Assembly: GCA_020284085.1 (NCBI GenBank)
Contig: JACEVL010000032.1
Location: forward strand, 1,288,501-1,352,500
DNA from: Aporrectodea caliginosa
Lineage: Eukaryota > Annelida > Clitellata > Crassiclitellata > Lumbricidae
Reading direction: 5' to 3'
DNA length: 64,000 bases
In this document: positions 47,201 through 57,560 of the stretch, piece after piece
Numbering within the stretch: position 1 is the first letter of the stretch
Layout of the letters: every line of letters starts with the position of its first letter
Position numbers and translations under genes: made by a program
Notes under the pieces: generated by a model
What the model was told of the DNA's origin: nothing
The model's input: the letters and a program-made list of their open reading frames with translations, nothing else
The model's database searches: none

Positions 47201-47455
47201 GCATGTATTATGGATATTTCGATAACACTATTTACGAATTTCAAAAAGGTTGGTGATCACTTTATAGCTACAGTGACTGGATGTAAAGCTCAGTCTATGT
47301 GCCATAATATAGTGTGTGTATATATATATATATATATACACACATGTATACATGTATAATATGTTTTCTAGCAGATGTAGACGATGAGTGTCTGCCAGAG
47401 TGAGTGGTTTGATGGGTGATGTGTACTGAATGGGTTGAGATGGGCGAGTGAGTTC

Positions 47456-47800
47456 AGTCAGTCAGTCAGTCAGTCAGTCATTCAGTTATTCACTTATTCA
47501 TTCAATCAATCATTGATTTATTCAATCAATCATTGAGTCAGTCAGTCAGTCAGTCAGTCAGTCAGTCAATCAGTCAGTCAGTCAGTCAGTCAGTCAGTCA
47601 GTCAGTCAGTCAGTCAGTCAGTCAGTCAGTCAGTCAATCAGTCAGTCAGTCAGTCAGTCAGTCAGTCAGTCAGTCAGTCAGTCAGTCAGTCAGTCAGTCA
47701 GTCAGTCAGTCAGTCAGTCAGTCAGTCAATCAGTCAGTCAGTCAGTCAGTCAGTCAGTCAGTCAGTCAGTCAGTCAGTCAGTCAGTCAGTCAGTCAGTGG
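47456..47800. repeat. (GTCA)n tetranucleotide microsatellite
   Basis: A short block (about 47456-47480), an ATTCA/ATCA transition, then about 265 bp of GTCA units with four GTCAATCA interruptions. It reads as a Gln-Ser-Val repeat in one frame, an artefact. Confidence 0.97.
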
Positions 47801-47840
47801 ATCGATGTATGAATGGGCAATAGATATATGAACCTTGAAT

Positions 47841-47903
47841 GATAAACTCAGACTATTGTGTTTACGTGCATATTATACACCGACATATATTATATCCTAT
47901 ATA
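47841..47903. repeat. Left half of a duplicated locus split by a transposon
   Basis: GATAAACTCAGACTATTGTG and the following sequence align with 53849 onward. Continuity resumes at 49054 after the Tc1/mariner-type element. Confidence 0.75.
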
Positions 47904-49053
47904 CAGGGTGGGCCAAAACAAAGTAACCCCCTACGAATTTTTGCTAATATTTCGGTCAAAAGTAAGAATTTTTAAATCAAGTTTTACAGGCTTAAAGGTA
48001 ATTCATATCTACATATAATTACCAAATTTCACCGAAAAGTTTCAAGCAGAACTAAAGTTATATCACTTTTAGTCAGTCCACCCACTGTTTTTTGATGTTT
48101 CAAAAACGTAATGCACCAAAAAGCAACAAAAAACGATTTTACTAAGTCACTTCTCAAATAATTTTTATCAAACAAACTTGATATTGCCAGATACATATTA
48201 TTATTACTTAGAAAAGAAACGGGGCAACAGCGTTGCTGCGCATCACTGTGACGTCACTTAGCAAGAAGACGATCAAGTTGGCAAATAAAGAATTCTTCAG
48301 ATTAATAATTGTTTTATTGAAACAATGAAATTGAAATTTCTAAAATATCAAGATGGGCAAGGTGTCAATGACAGACAAAATGCGTATGCAGACACTTCAT
48401 GAGCAGGGTCTTTGAGCTAAAGCTCTAATCGCCGCTTGCCCTGATAAACAGTGGAAGCTGAGTAGGCCTACCGTTCAAAATATGCCCCCGCATTGATGAA
48501 AGGGGATCGGCTCTGGAACGCCGTAAAGGCAGCGGAAGGCCGAAATCTTCCGCACTCCAACAAATGGATAATCACGAAAGGGGAGCTATGCTGGAGAAAT
48601 ACCACAATCTGCGACCAAAGCCAAAAACGATAAGAGAATTGAAGGTCGCATTGAGGTTGATGTGGGAAGACTTACCTCTGGAACCCATCAACAAAGACAT
48701 CAAAACTTTACAAAAAGACTCAGAACATGTATGGGTACTGGTGGTGGACACATTGAACTCAAGTTGTGAAACAATAATCAAGTTTGTTTGATAACAATTA
48801 TTTGAGAAGTGACTTAGTAAAATCGTTTTTGTTGCTTTTTGTTGCGTTACGTTTTTGAACCATCAAAAAACAGTGGGTGGACTCACTAAAAGTAATATAA
48901 CTTTTGTTCTGTTTGAAACTTTTCGGTGAAATTTGGCCATTAAACGTAGATATGAATTACCTTTAAGCCTGTAGAACGTGATTTAAAAATTCGTACTTTT
49001 GGCCGAAATATTAGTAAAAATGCCTAGGGGTTACTTTTTTTTGGCCCACCCTG
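47904..49053 (+). mobile_element. Tc1/mariner-type element with about 279-bp TIRs, internally deleted
   Basis: The termini are CAGGGTGGGCCAAAACAAAG and the inverse at the right (CAGGGTGGGCCAAAAAAAAG). TA lies on both flanks (47902-47903 and 49054-49055), the standard Tc1/mariner target duplication. The two arms (47904-48182 and 48777-49053) are inverted copies over about 279 bp with scattered differences. The 594-bp centre holds remnants of a transposase. Length 1,150 bp. TIRs this long are unusual, as most mariners have about 30 bp. The pairing is reminiscent of IR/DR-type or MITE-like derivatives. Confidence 0.95.
48353..48791 (+). pseudogene. Internally deleted IS630/Tc1/mariner transposase relic
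   Basis: It starts MGKVSMTDKMRMQTLHEQGL, stop, AKALIAACPDKQWKLS, which looks like the N-terminal helix-turn-helix. After a frame change comes RIDERGSALERRKGSGRPKS, the GRPR-type linker between the DNA-binding halves. Soon after follows TIRELKVALRLMWEDLPLEP with INKDIKTLQK, the usual C-terminal end of these transposases. The whole DDE catalytic core, about 150-200 residues, is missing between linker and tail. The last codons of the frame run into the right TIR. Confidence 0.8.
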
Positions 49054-49090
49054 TATATAGCCTATGATGGTTGCCTATGTATAAATGCCT
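49054..49090. repeat. Right half of the duplicated locus
   Basis: TATAGCCTATGATGGTTGCC aligns with 53899-53929 (ATACACGATGGTTGCC), completing the match begun at 47841. Confidence 0.75.
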
Positions 49091-49237
49091 GTACCACAGC
49101 GGTCGATTGCTTGCAAATGACATACACTTTGCACCGAGATCCAGGGACTTAAATCTTGGAAATAGAGAAAGCGAAAGAAGGAGAGAGAAAAGGACAAGGA
49201 CAGAGACAGACAGAACCAAGCAGAGACATTATGTAAA

Positions 49238-49594
49238 TTACGGATAGAAACGCAGGTGCTTAACCCCGTGAGGAATATTCAACGACCCAGTAGGCTCCTC
49301 GGTTGCTCTGCCGCCGCCCTCCTCCTCTTCATCCTCATCGTCGTCTACTTCTTCACTGCCATCACCAGTAGAAGCAGCAGCAGAGTCTGCAGCGGTTGCC
49401 AGGGTCAATTGGATGCGGAGGTCAGAGGTCAGTGCACCAAACAAGATGAATCTCAATCAGTGGTGCAACTACATCTCTCACGAAACAGAATATTGGATCT
49501 GGTGAAAGAAATTGTCAACGAGCGACGCTGCTTAGAACACCATCATTGCATATGTATGTTTATGTTAATATCAAGTTCTAGTGCGTCTTTGTAA
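49238..49594. other. Ambiguous coding-like segment on both strands
   Basis: Plus strand 49256-49594 reads SRLLGCSAAALLLFILIVVY, then FFTAITSR, a membrane-anchor-like run. The minus strand over 49238-49456 reads TAADSAAASTGDGSEEVDDD followed by an acidic Glu tract and then GRATEEPTGSLN, with a possible GTTAAG donor. Both cannot be real. The CCTCCT/GAGGAG repeat explains much of either. Recorded because a minus-strand exon here would lie between the other candidate exons. Confidence 0.2.
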
Positions 49595-49669
49595 CACTCT
49601 CGATTTTTGCTGGCCCTGCAATCTGCAATTTGGCACTACGCCTAATGCCTAGAGCCCTTGCGGCCACGT

Positions 49670-49790
49670 TCTATTCTAACCTCGAGACTGTTCTTTTTAG
49701 CCGGGGTTGGGTCGGGAGCGATGCTCAGTAGATAATCTTGAAGGGCGCTATATAAATCTCTGAAATGAATGAATGGCTAAATACGATGAC
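49670..49790 (+). mobile_element. SINE/LINE 3'-end relic
   Basis: GTCGGGAGCGATGCTCAGTA is followed by GAAGGGCGCTATATAAATCTC and an (ATGA)n-like end. The GGGCGCTATATAAAT motif is shared with the SINE at 50046-50276 (GGGGCGCTATAACAAG) and with 56395-56408 inverted. Confidence 0.55.
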
Positions 49791-49869
49791 GCACGATTTA
49801 TCTGGCTAAAGTAGACTGAACGATTTTAATTTGTCTGAGGCAAACGGAATCAGAAGAATCCTTGCAACT

Positions 49870-50040
49870 TGGATCCTGAGTGGCCGAGTGGGTTGGTAGC
49901 CCGCTCGTCACGCTGGCGCCCCGGGTTCGCTTCCCGGTCGGTCGGTTTATCAGAGATTAATTTCTCGGATCTTTACTGCGGGTGGCTCGGTCGCATTATA
50001 AACGTGGAGTACAATACAGTACAATACAACACATCACAAT
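49870..50040 (+). mobile_element. tRNA-derived SINE, first of two
   Basis: A box TGGCCGAGTGG (49881-49891) and B box GGTTCGCTTCC (49924-49934), in a Leu/Ser-tRNA-like context. The body extends to an (ACAAT)n tail at about 50010-50044. It ends where the next SINE starts. Confidence 0.75.
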
Positions 50041-50045
50041 ACAAC

Positions 50046-50276
50046 TGGGGCGCGGTGGTTTGGGGTATGTTCGGTGCCTTGCAGCTGGAGGGTTGCGGGT
50101 TCGAATCCACCTCAAAGTCGCCGCGTAGGGACCTTGGGCAAGTCCTTCACTCGCAATTGCTCATGCGCTTCGGCGTGAAACTCCGATTCAGCGTTCGCGC
50201 AGTAGTCGGGAGCGCCTCTGAATCCCTAAGGGGCGCTATAACAAGTGTTCAATTACAATTACAATTACAATTACAA
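50046..50276 (+). mobile_element. tRNA-derived SINE with (AATTAC)n tail
   Basis: An A-box-like TGGTTTGGGGT (from about 50056) and an exact B box GGTTCGAATCC (50098-50108) head the element. The conserved body is GTAGGGACCTTGGGCAAGTC. The 3' domain is GAGCGCCTCTGAATCCCTAA, GGGGCGCTATA, and the tail is AATTACAATTACAATTAC (50251-50276). The body is shared with 33562-33690. The 3' domain matches the V-SINE/L2-mobilised style. Confidence 0.85.
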
Positions 50277-50685
50277 CCTGTTACCAATGCTTGGGTTTGA
50301 CACGTCATCTGAACATGATGCATCATAACCACGTCTTTATTTAGCGCCTTTTACCATTGTGAACAATGACAGACGACAAGAAACAATATCCTATCTAATA
50401 CGATCTAGTCTATCATCATTAATTCCGCCTCTTCTCAATCTCTAGATCTGCGTACGCCCATACTACTAACTAAGCTATCTGTTAGTCTGCGTCTAAGTAA
50501 TTGCCTTCCTTTAAGCAAGGATCTCAGAGTCTTAGACTCTAAGATCTTTGCTTTAGGTCTGTAAAAAGTAAAGATGAAAATGTAGCCTACTTGTTAGCAC
50601 GTCTCTGCACAGACTTCTCAGAACAGTGTTCCTTTTACTGCCCGAGGCGCAAACAGCCTTCTAACGTCAGGTCGCATTACTTAGC
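50277..50685. other. Short non-coding stretch with one palindrome
   Basis: An imperfect palindrome at about 50514-50556 (AGCAAGGATCTCAGAGTCT against AGACTCTAAGATCTTTGCT). No gene. Confidence 0.5.
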
Positions 50686-50687
50686 CG

Positions 50688-50846
50688 CCTCCTCCTCCTC
50701 CTCCTCCTCCTCCTTCTCCTCCTCCTCCTCCTCCTTCTCCTCCTCCTCCTCCTCCTCCTCCTCCTCCTCCTCCTCCTCGTCCTCGTCGTCGTCCTCCTCC
50801 TCCTCCTCCTCCTCCTCCTCCTCCTCCTCCTCCTCCTCCTCCTACT
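50688..50846. repeat. (TCC)n trinucleotide microsatellite
   Basis: About 159 bp of CTC/TCC units with TTC and GTC variants. Open as poly-Ser on plus and poly-Arg on minus. Confidence 0.97.
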
Positions 50847-52220
50847 CAGGTAAGCAGACTCATTTATCGAACCCAAAAGGATGAAGATTGGAGAGCTAAA
50901 TGACCGCCAGGTGGCACTGCATTGCACGTATGGTCATCCATGCAAGTATTAGCAGGGCTCAACGATGCTTAACTCAATATGCCTTCCGGCATCGTCTCAA
51001 AAACAACACCATTAAATGTTGACCGTATCATTAAATAAGGGCATGTACTAGATATTCATCATCATCATCATCATCATCACATATTCGTTTATTTCAAGAA
51101 AAATCAAGTTGGCACAGCCGCAACTTCAACATACAATCACTCATCTTTTTAGTTCAAAACATTTTTAAATCCACTTCAAGCTAATTATCTACTCTAGAAA
51201 TTATGTATCTTTGAGAAGGTTTTAAAGCTACAAATAAATGTTCAGATAATTATATACACACACCAACATACTGTTTACTTCTATCATCCTTTCTGTCTGT
51301 GCATGTGCTTGAATTCTTTAATTTCACCAATCCTTACGTAGAAAATGTACCTCCACTCTTTCATCAGGACCATGATACTCCCAAGCCGCAATTTTTCTGG
51401 TTGACATTTGGCTTGAGCAAATTTACGGCTAGATTTTCGGCTAGCCGTGAAATCGCGTAAACTATCTTTTTTGGCTAGCCGTAAGAAATTACGGCTTGAA
51501 TCATAGTTCGTTCAAGAAATGTATCGAGTATAGAGAGTTCCAATAAGCTAATCAATTAGACAATAGAACAACTGTAAAACAATGCCATGAACAAATGAAC
51601 AATAATGAATGGCACACTTTTTCCAGGCAGTAAATCATAGAGACAATTTTCAGGCTGACACAGCTTAGCAAATAAGGCCTGACACAGGATGGCTCTACGA
51701 CGTCTACGTCTAGACACCAAGTAACTTAAAAGATGGCACTCATTCAATTACATTGACATCAAAGTAAGGATTAGTGAAGGACTGCCTCTTAATCTCCCTA
51801 AACTAATTTTCTTCGTTTTACTATTTAACTATCATGTGGATTGATCATTGTGGATGACTTGGTTATCACTAGACCAACACAGCAATTCATTGCCATATTC
51901 ATACCTTCTCATCATTCTCTCACCGTTCATTGCGTGCTAAGTAGCCTATAGCTACACTAGCAAACCAACGTGCACACGTTATAATCATAACTGTATAATG
52001 TATAGCCTATATATATGTCTGTTCTAGCTGAACTTTTTCCGGCGGCTAAACCGCAAAATTTCCGGTGGCTAATCCGCTTGCCGAAAAATTTAGGTTCGGT
52101 GACTTGGGGCTTTAACCAGAACTATCGCTACAAAAGAGTCTCCTTGCATCTAAATTGCGTCTTTTTCAGGAACTCAAAAGCGTCTCAGCTGATATTATTA
52201 TGAGAGGATTTTCTACTCAC
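50847..52220. other. Stretch without a recognised gene
   Basis: (CAT)n at about 51057-51079 followed by a family-B-like tail, ATATTCGTTTATTTCAAG (51083-51135). Local inverted words TACGGCTAG / CTAGCCGTA occur near 51420-51485. The CCGGCGGCTAAACCGC / CCGGTGGCTAATCCGC repeat lies near 52040-52075. Confidence 0.4.
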
Positions 52221-53006
52221 GCGACGTGTTTTCTTTAACGAGATCTCGACGTTTTCCTCGAAGCACTCCTGTCCAAAGCAGCTTCCGGTCGGATCACGTG
52301 ACTCTCGGCGATGTACTTCCGGTAAAAACGGTCTGCGTTGTTTAGCCACTTGTCGTCGCGTCGCCTCTTGCAGGTGGTTGGTGCCAAAGGATTCTTCAAC
52401 GTTTCGACAGACCGTAGACACCTGGAAAGCCTCGTCGAGTCCTGGTTGATGACGATGGCGCTGAGAAGGTGGAAGAGGGTGCAGGTATGGGTGTTGTTGT
52501 GGAGGTGGATGTAACGGAATAGGATGCAGAGAAGGAGGAGGAAGAGGAGGAGGGAGGGTAGGAATACGAGGATGGCATGTTTCAAAGAATCTCTTTACGG
52601 TTCCAATTCGTTGGTTGTGCGCACCATTATTAAGTCTCAACGTATCCACAACGTATCGACCACTCTCCTCCGTGCTGTCCTCCCAACCGTCATAGTAGTC
52701 GTCGTTCTGGTTCGGTACCTGACTCGTCTCGTAGGAATATCCACTGGGCCACGAGTGAGGATCGGAGGGCGGTGTCAACACCGTCGTATAGTCCTCTTCG
52801 ATTGTGTAATCTGAGGAAGAATTTTGGCGTGAACTGAACGGAAGTACCGTTTGGCGAGACCGCGTTTCGGCGAACTTCAAAGGACGATGAGTTCTTTGAA
52901 GTGGACCGCCGGAGGAACGTTTGATGTGGTCGAAGCTAAGTGGATAGTCGCCAAGGATGCCGCAACCTTCGATGATGCTGGACGAATATCCATTCAACGG
53001 CTGCAT
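52221..53006 (-). CDS. Candidate 786-bp exon of an unknown protein (262 codons)
   Basis: This is the longest non-repetitive open frame in the window. On the minus strand an acceptor-like CTGTTTTTCGTTTGAAG directly precedes ATGCAGCCGTTG, and a strong donor CGC|GTGAGT follows at 52220, leaving in phase 0. The ATG could be the start codon or an internal Met. The product begins MQPLNGYSSSIIEGCGILGD. It has a Tyr/Asp/Glu-rich middle (SSSDYTIEEDYTTVLTPPSD, DYYDGWEDSTEESGRYVVDT), a Pro-rich stretch (PTLPPPLPPPSLHP...PPQQHP), and a basic end (EATRRQVAKQRRPF, ISLKKTRR). It has no signal peptide or membrane span. It looks like a disordered intracellular region. An overlapping frame (52235-52585) also contains protein-like text (KWLNNADRFYRKYI), so the frame is not certain. 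Confidence 0.45.
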
Positions 53007-53848
53007 CTTCAAACGAAAAACAGCACTTTAAACAGGTGACATTGAACTGTTACTTATCCATCTATTGGCTAACAATGGACTTGATGCATTTAAAAGATAC
53101 AGTTCATGGTTCATTGTTAGATACTTTGGTACGCAGTCAGGTAGATAGATGGACAGACAGATTAAGACGGATGGACGGAAGAACCACATCTTAACTACAT
53201 GTACACTTACGCATTCGAGTATGTCTACGTAATGGACTTATATACTGAAGTTCTACGTCGCCATCTATATGGCTCGTTTACAAGCGGTCCTAATTTAACA
53301 ACTTCCCTCTCTATAGTATACCAAGTTTACCAAGTTAGCTTGTTCATTTGATGTTAAACTGGTCTCTGTGTTAACTTTGGAACCAATGAATTAAAAAGAT
53401 TCATGAGAGAGAGAGAGAAAATTCTATGCTTGCTTGTACATAATGTGTGCTACTTTATTTATGCATGTCTAGTTTGTCTACTTTTGTAAAGGTTTTAAGT
53501 GTAAAGTGCAGTCCACTCTGACCAGCGCCAGTTGTTTACTGCATTAGCCTGTAGGTAGTGATTAATGCGCAGTCTTTATTTCGGTTTCTGCAGCGTAAAG
53601 GAATTCGGTTGGCATTCAGTTTGAATGGTCATTGTATCACATGAATCATATACACTGGACACGAACAGAGCCTTAACGCAAATTCATTGGGGATTCGGCG
53701 TCAACGGTGAAAGACCGGTTGCGTTTCGATCGCAGCTGGTTCTGCTAGTAAGTAAGTACTGGGTCTTGGGAGACAGACGTGCATTTGAAACCTGGCTCAA
53801 GGGATTGTTAGATATACATAAACAAATAGACTGACAGACAAACAGGCA
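53007..53848. other. Stretch without a recognised gene
   Basis: Upstream of the candidate exon on the minus strand. No promoter motif or further exon could be supported. Confidence 0.4.
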
Positions 53849-53929
53849 GATAAACTCAGACTATTGTGTATGCGTACATCTGCACCGGCATATTTAGCGT
53901 ATACACGATGGTTGCCTCTGTATGAATGG
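53849..53929. repeat. Paralogue of the Tc1/mariner insertion locus without the element
   Basis: GATAAACTCAGACTATTGTG, then TGCACCGGCATATTTAGCG and GATGGTTGCCTCTGTATGAA, align with 47841-47903 joined to 49054-49090. No transposon sequence lies between. It therefore represents the duplicated locus in the unoccupied state. Confidence 0.8.
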
Positions 53930-55235
53930 ACGGACAGACGGATGGATGGATGCACGGATGGATGAATAGATGGAGAGGAAGACAGAGACAGAGACAGAGA
54001 CACACAGAGACAGAGAGAACCGTGTTCTGTCCAATTTAGAAATCCGTTGGTATCGTAATGCGCTTGAACAGTCTCAGAGCAGGTCTCAGATGCGTTCGCA
54101 AACAATTAGAACACCCACCACCGTATACTATGCACATATGTTTTATCCCCATCTTATGATGCGCAGTCACTGACCCTGCAACGAGCAGGGCCAGCTTTCT
54201 ATTCTTTCATCGATAAAGAAATTCGCCTCATATGTGTCAGACAATCGTGTGTGTTCTAGTGTTAAAATAAATACTAAAGAAGTAACGAGATAACAACAAA
54301 TAAAATAATAAATAATTCAGACAGATAGAGACAAAGATAAATCTATAGGATGCCTGAATAACCTTCATAGCATTCTCAGAATTCGAAAGTAATCTTACAA
54401 GTTCTGCTATGTTAATGCACACTAGCAAGTTTGTACTTACAAAGACGCCTCTTCTAGCGATTCTCTAGCTTTCCTTTCAGCTCTGTGAATCTGCCAGTCA
54501 TCTTGTCCAATATACGACATTCTTAGCAGTCTTTCTTTTCATGGCCATCTTGCATCAAAGACACTTAAGCAGGTGTCCTCTTGTAGGATTGCTGTGGTCA
54601 TCTTTATGCTACAGCCGAATGAAATATTTCGACCTCGACATGAAGGGTTTCTCTAGATACAGGGCTTGCTGTCTGTATATTTATACAGGCTTACCGACGC
54701 AGGATGTAATTATATCGAAGATATACAGAAAGAATAAAGCTCTTGGAATAATTCCGGCCTATATGCATTGCACATCAACAAACATATGCACACAGACACA
54801 CGGATGCACGCACACAGAAACACACACACATACGCAGAGATACACGCACATATACAGGTCATATCCTGGCAAGCTCGACCATCGTCAAGGTTTCTGTGAC
54901 GGTCAGTCGTCGGTTCGTTGGAGGTGATTTTTATAGCACCATTCGCTCATCGACATACTTCCTCTTCCGCGACTTATATTTCTAATTTAAATCTTCCCAT
55001 ATACATGTATAAACATATGATGGACCATCGAGATGAAGTAATACCTGTAAACGTGATCATCCATCATTTTTATTATATTTAGATATATATAGATCCAAAA
55101 GTCGTATATACGTAGACAAAATTGGGAGTATATATATTTAGATGGAGTTATTTAAATGAGGTCGTTAATACGTTCAGAAATATATAGACCTATACATACA
55201 TATACGCGTGTATATAGTTAGATGGAGAGTAGAGA
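53930..55235. other. Stretch without a recognised gene
   Basis: GGAT/GACA simple text around 53930-54015 and CACA text near 54780-54850. No gene. Confidence 0.4.
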
Positions 55236-55423
55236 GGGGAGAGAGAAGACAGACAGGCAGACAGACAGAGAAAGAGAGAGACAGACAGAGAGAGAAAGAC
55301 AGAGAGACAGACAGAGACAGACAGAGACAGACAGACAGACAGAGAGGAAGAGAAAGAGACAGAGAGAGCACTAACAGAAGGAGACACAGCGGGCGATAAA
55401 GAGAGACAGCGGGCGATAAAGCA

Positions 55424-55454
<31 letters not shown>

Positions 55455-55680
55455 TTGACAGAGACAGAGAGACACAGAGATACAGAGAGAGAGAGAGAGA
55501 GACATACAGACAGACAGACAGACAGAAAGAGACAGAGACAGAGACAGAGACAAAGACAAAGACAAAGACAGAGACAGACAGGAGACAGAGACAGAGACAG
55601 AGGCAGACAGACAGAGACAGAGAGAAAAGTAGTAGAGCGAAGGACGAGGGTTCTAATAATAATAATAATAATAATAACAA
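55236..55680. repeat. (GACA/GAGA)n simple-repeat region with terminal (AAT)n
   Basis: Mixed GACAGA and GAGA units over about 390 bp, then (TAA)n at about 55652-55678. The long Leu/Ser/Cys-rich minus frames are artefacts. Confidence 0.95.
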
Positions 55681-55689
55681 TAGTATGCA

Positions 55690-56439
55690 TGTATGGTTGG
55701 TGACTGGATCGATGACTTGCGTGTCATGTATGATATGCATCGGATTATACGACCCATCAGCCTTCGATTGATTCCATCGTGTTAACTACTTGGTGGCCTT
55801 TCGGCGTCCTGCATGCTGTGGCTATACGTAATGATTTTGTGGAGGTACTAATTAGAAATGCCTCCGTCGATAAGTCATACCTGTGACAGGTACAAATTAC
55901 ACGAATGACGAGATCCAAGCATGCGATACTCGAAAACAAATAGAAGAGATGCACTCTAAAACTCCACGATCTCTCGACTTTAAATTTGATGGTCCAGCCA
56001 TTTATCTACGTTTATTCTGTATATAGCATAAATGTTACGTTATACGTATATAAAATTATAAACTAATAGTCTGCAGGCATGTATATACATCATGACCGAT
56101 TACCATTGCCTGTATACACGAAACCATTATTAATGGGACCGTTCAAAAATTGTTTGACTAATGCATCACCTCCATGCAAAAGTCAACCAAGCCACGCTGA
56201 TAGTCGCATGTTTGCAGAACATATCCAGTATAATCAGTTCCTAATTCCGCCACTGCACGTATACTCTGGTAGTGCCAGTCTCCAGTCTGGATAAAGGAGG
56301 AGGGCGACAGAGCGTCGTTAAACAGCAACTAACCAACATGTGTGGCTCCTCAGGGTTTTACCTAATCAGTCTGTATTTTCGTTCATTCATTCATAAATTT
56401 ATATAGCGCCCCTTCCAGAGGAGTACTCCTGTAACGGGG
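55690..56439. other. Stretch without a recognised gene; retroelement-like tail
   Basis: GACAGAGCGTCGTTAAACAG, then CAACTAACCAAC, near 56308-56338 resembles a LINE/SINE 3' end. ATAAATTTATATAGCGCCCC at about 56391-56410 is the inverted SINE 3' motif. Confidence 0.35.
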
Positions 56440-56946
56440 TCCTCCTGGGCCTCCCTGAGTTCCGTCTTCATCAACTTCAGCTCGTTCAGAATGCAGCAGC
56501 CAGACTTCTGGCTGATCTACCGAGATATTCACACATATCTGACTACATGCGACGTGAGCGCCACTGGCTTCCAGTTGCTGATCGTGTGCAATTCAAAATT
56601 GCTACGCTGGTTTGGAAGGCTACGACTAGTTCTGCTCCGGACTATACATTGCTGAACTGTGCCTTCCAGTTGGCACTCAAACTGGTCGGTGGGCTCTCCG
56701 GTCTGCCTCGCGAAATGACTTGATTGTACCTTCGTTTCGAACCACCACCTGTGCTCGTCGGGACTTCTCGATTGCGGCGCCACGGATCTGGAACGCTCTT
56801 CCGCCGTCTGTGCGTGCTGCACGCGGCTATATAGTTTTCTCTAAACTCTTAAAGACGCATTTTTTCAGCTGTTTTATGGCCACGTGTTGAGCGCTTTGGA
56901 GAGACTCTTAAGTGGCGCTTTATAAATGTTTTATTACATTACATTA
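56440..56946 (+). pseudogene. L2/CR1-like LINE 3' end (RT C-terminus plus tail)
   Basis: From about 56473 the plus strand reads LQLVQNAAARLLADLPRYSH, ISDYMRRERHWLPVADRVQF and KIATLVWKATTSSAPDY. This is the classic post-thumb segment of L2/CR1-type reverse transcriptases (QNAAARL....H...L..LHWLPV..R..FK). Frameshifts follow, and the final WNALPP-type end is visible near 56785-56810 (APRIWNALPPSVRAA). The 3' UTR carries GAGCGCTTTGGAGAGACTCT and GGCGCTTTATAAATGTTTTA, and the tail is a TTACA repeat at about 56931-56946. There is no ATG start. It is 5'-truncated and inactive. Confidence 0.85.
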
Positions 56947-57095
56947 CTCAGAGGCGCTCCCGACTCCAGCAAGGCCAAAAAGTATTTGTATCGTCTTCTG
57001 CTATAATTAAAGGATGCTGTAGCGCATTGTAAGAGGTCTTGGCTAAAACCAATGCAAGTAGTGTAATGCAAGTAAGTTTAGTCAACGAATGTTGT

Positions 57096-57252
57096 AAGCA
57101 AGCAAGTAAGTATATTCTTTAGTAAACCGGATGCAGAAGAGCCGCACTCCGGTGTACAAACATCATAGGACAAAATACTAAATCAATAGGAGTATAGCAG
57201 CATCCTAAAAATGTTTTTTCTCATATTATTGTCAATAAGAGTCAAGACCCTG
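57096..57252 (-). mobile_element. Dispersed retroelement, family A copy 4
   Basis: GCAAGCAAGTAAGTATATTC to GTCAAGACCCTG. It aligns full length with 18076-18233 (shared GCACTCCGGTGTACAAACAT, AATCAATAGGAGTA). The best-preserved pair of the four copies. Confidence 0.8.
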
Positions 57253-57560
57253 TCACGAGACCGTGGGCGAAGGGCATAGAGGGTGAAACTTATGTAAAAA
57301 CATGCCCGGTTTGTTCAGAACAGCTGTGACCGGTATCACCCTACCGACAGAGCCGATCAAAGGTTGGGCTGTCAACGGGGAGGTACCCTCGCCGGCTCAT
57401 CCTACTTATGATGGATTTGAGCCTGTTCTAATCCTGCTGACGAGCAAAACCCCATCATGCTAGGGTAGCGTACAGCAGGCGTGCCATAGTCGCTACGCGA
57501 ACCACATGAGAACGGTTTGTAGACTGAGATGTCAAATAAAGTCGAGACATTTAATTCTTT
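57253..57560. other. GC-rich unassigned block next to family-A repeat
   Basis: TCACGAGACCGTGGGCGAAG, then CGGGGAGGTACCCTCGCCGG and ATTAAATAAAG-like text, contrast with AT-rich surroundings. It starts exactly at the end of the family-A repeat and finishes near an AATAAAG. It may be the body of a longer retroelement whose other copies lack it. Confidence 0.35.

Noticed and set aside
47533..47823. Regular Gln-Ser-Val repeat protein
   Set aside because: Translation of (GTCA)n.
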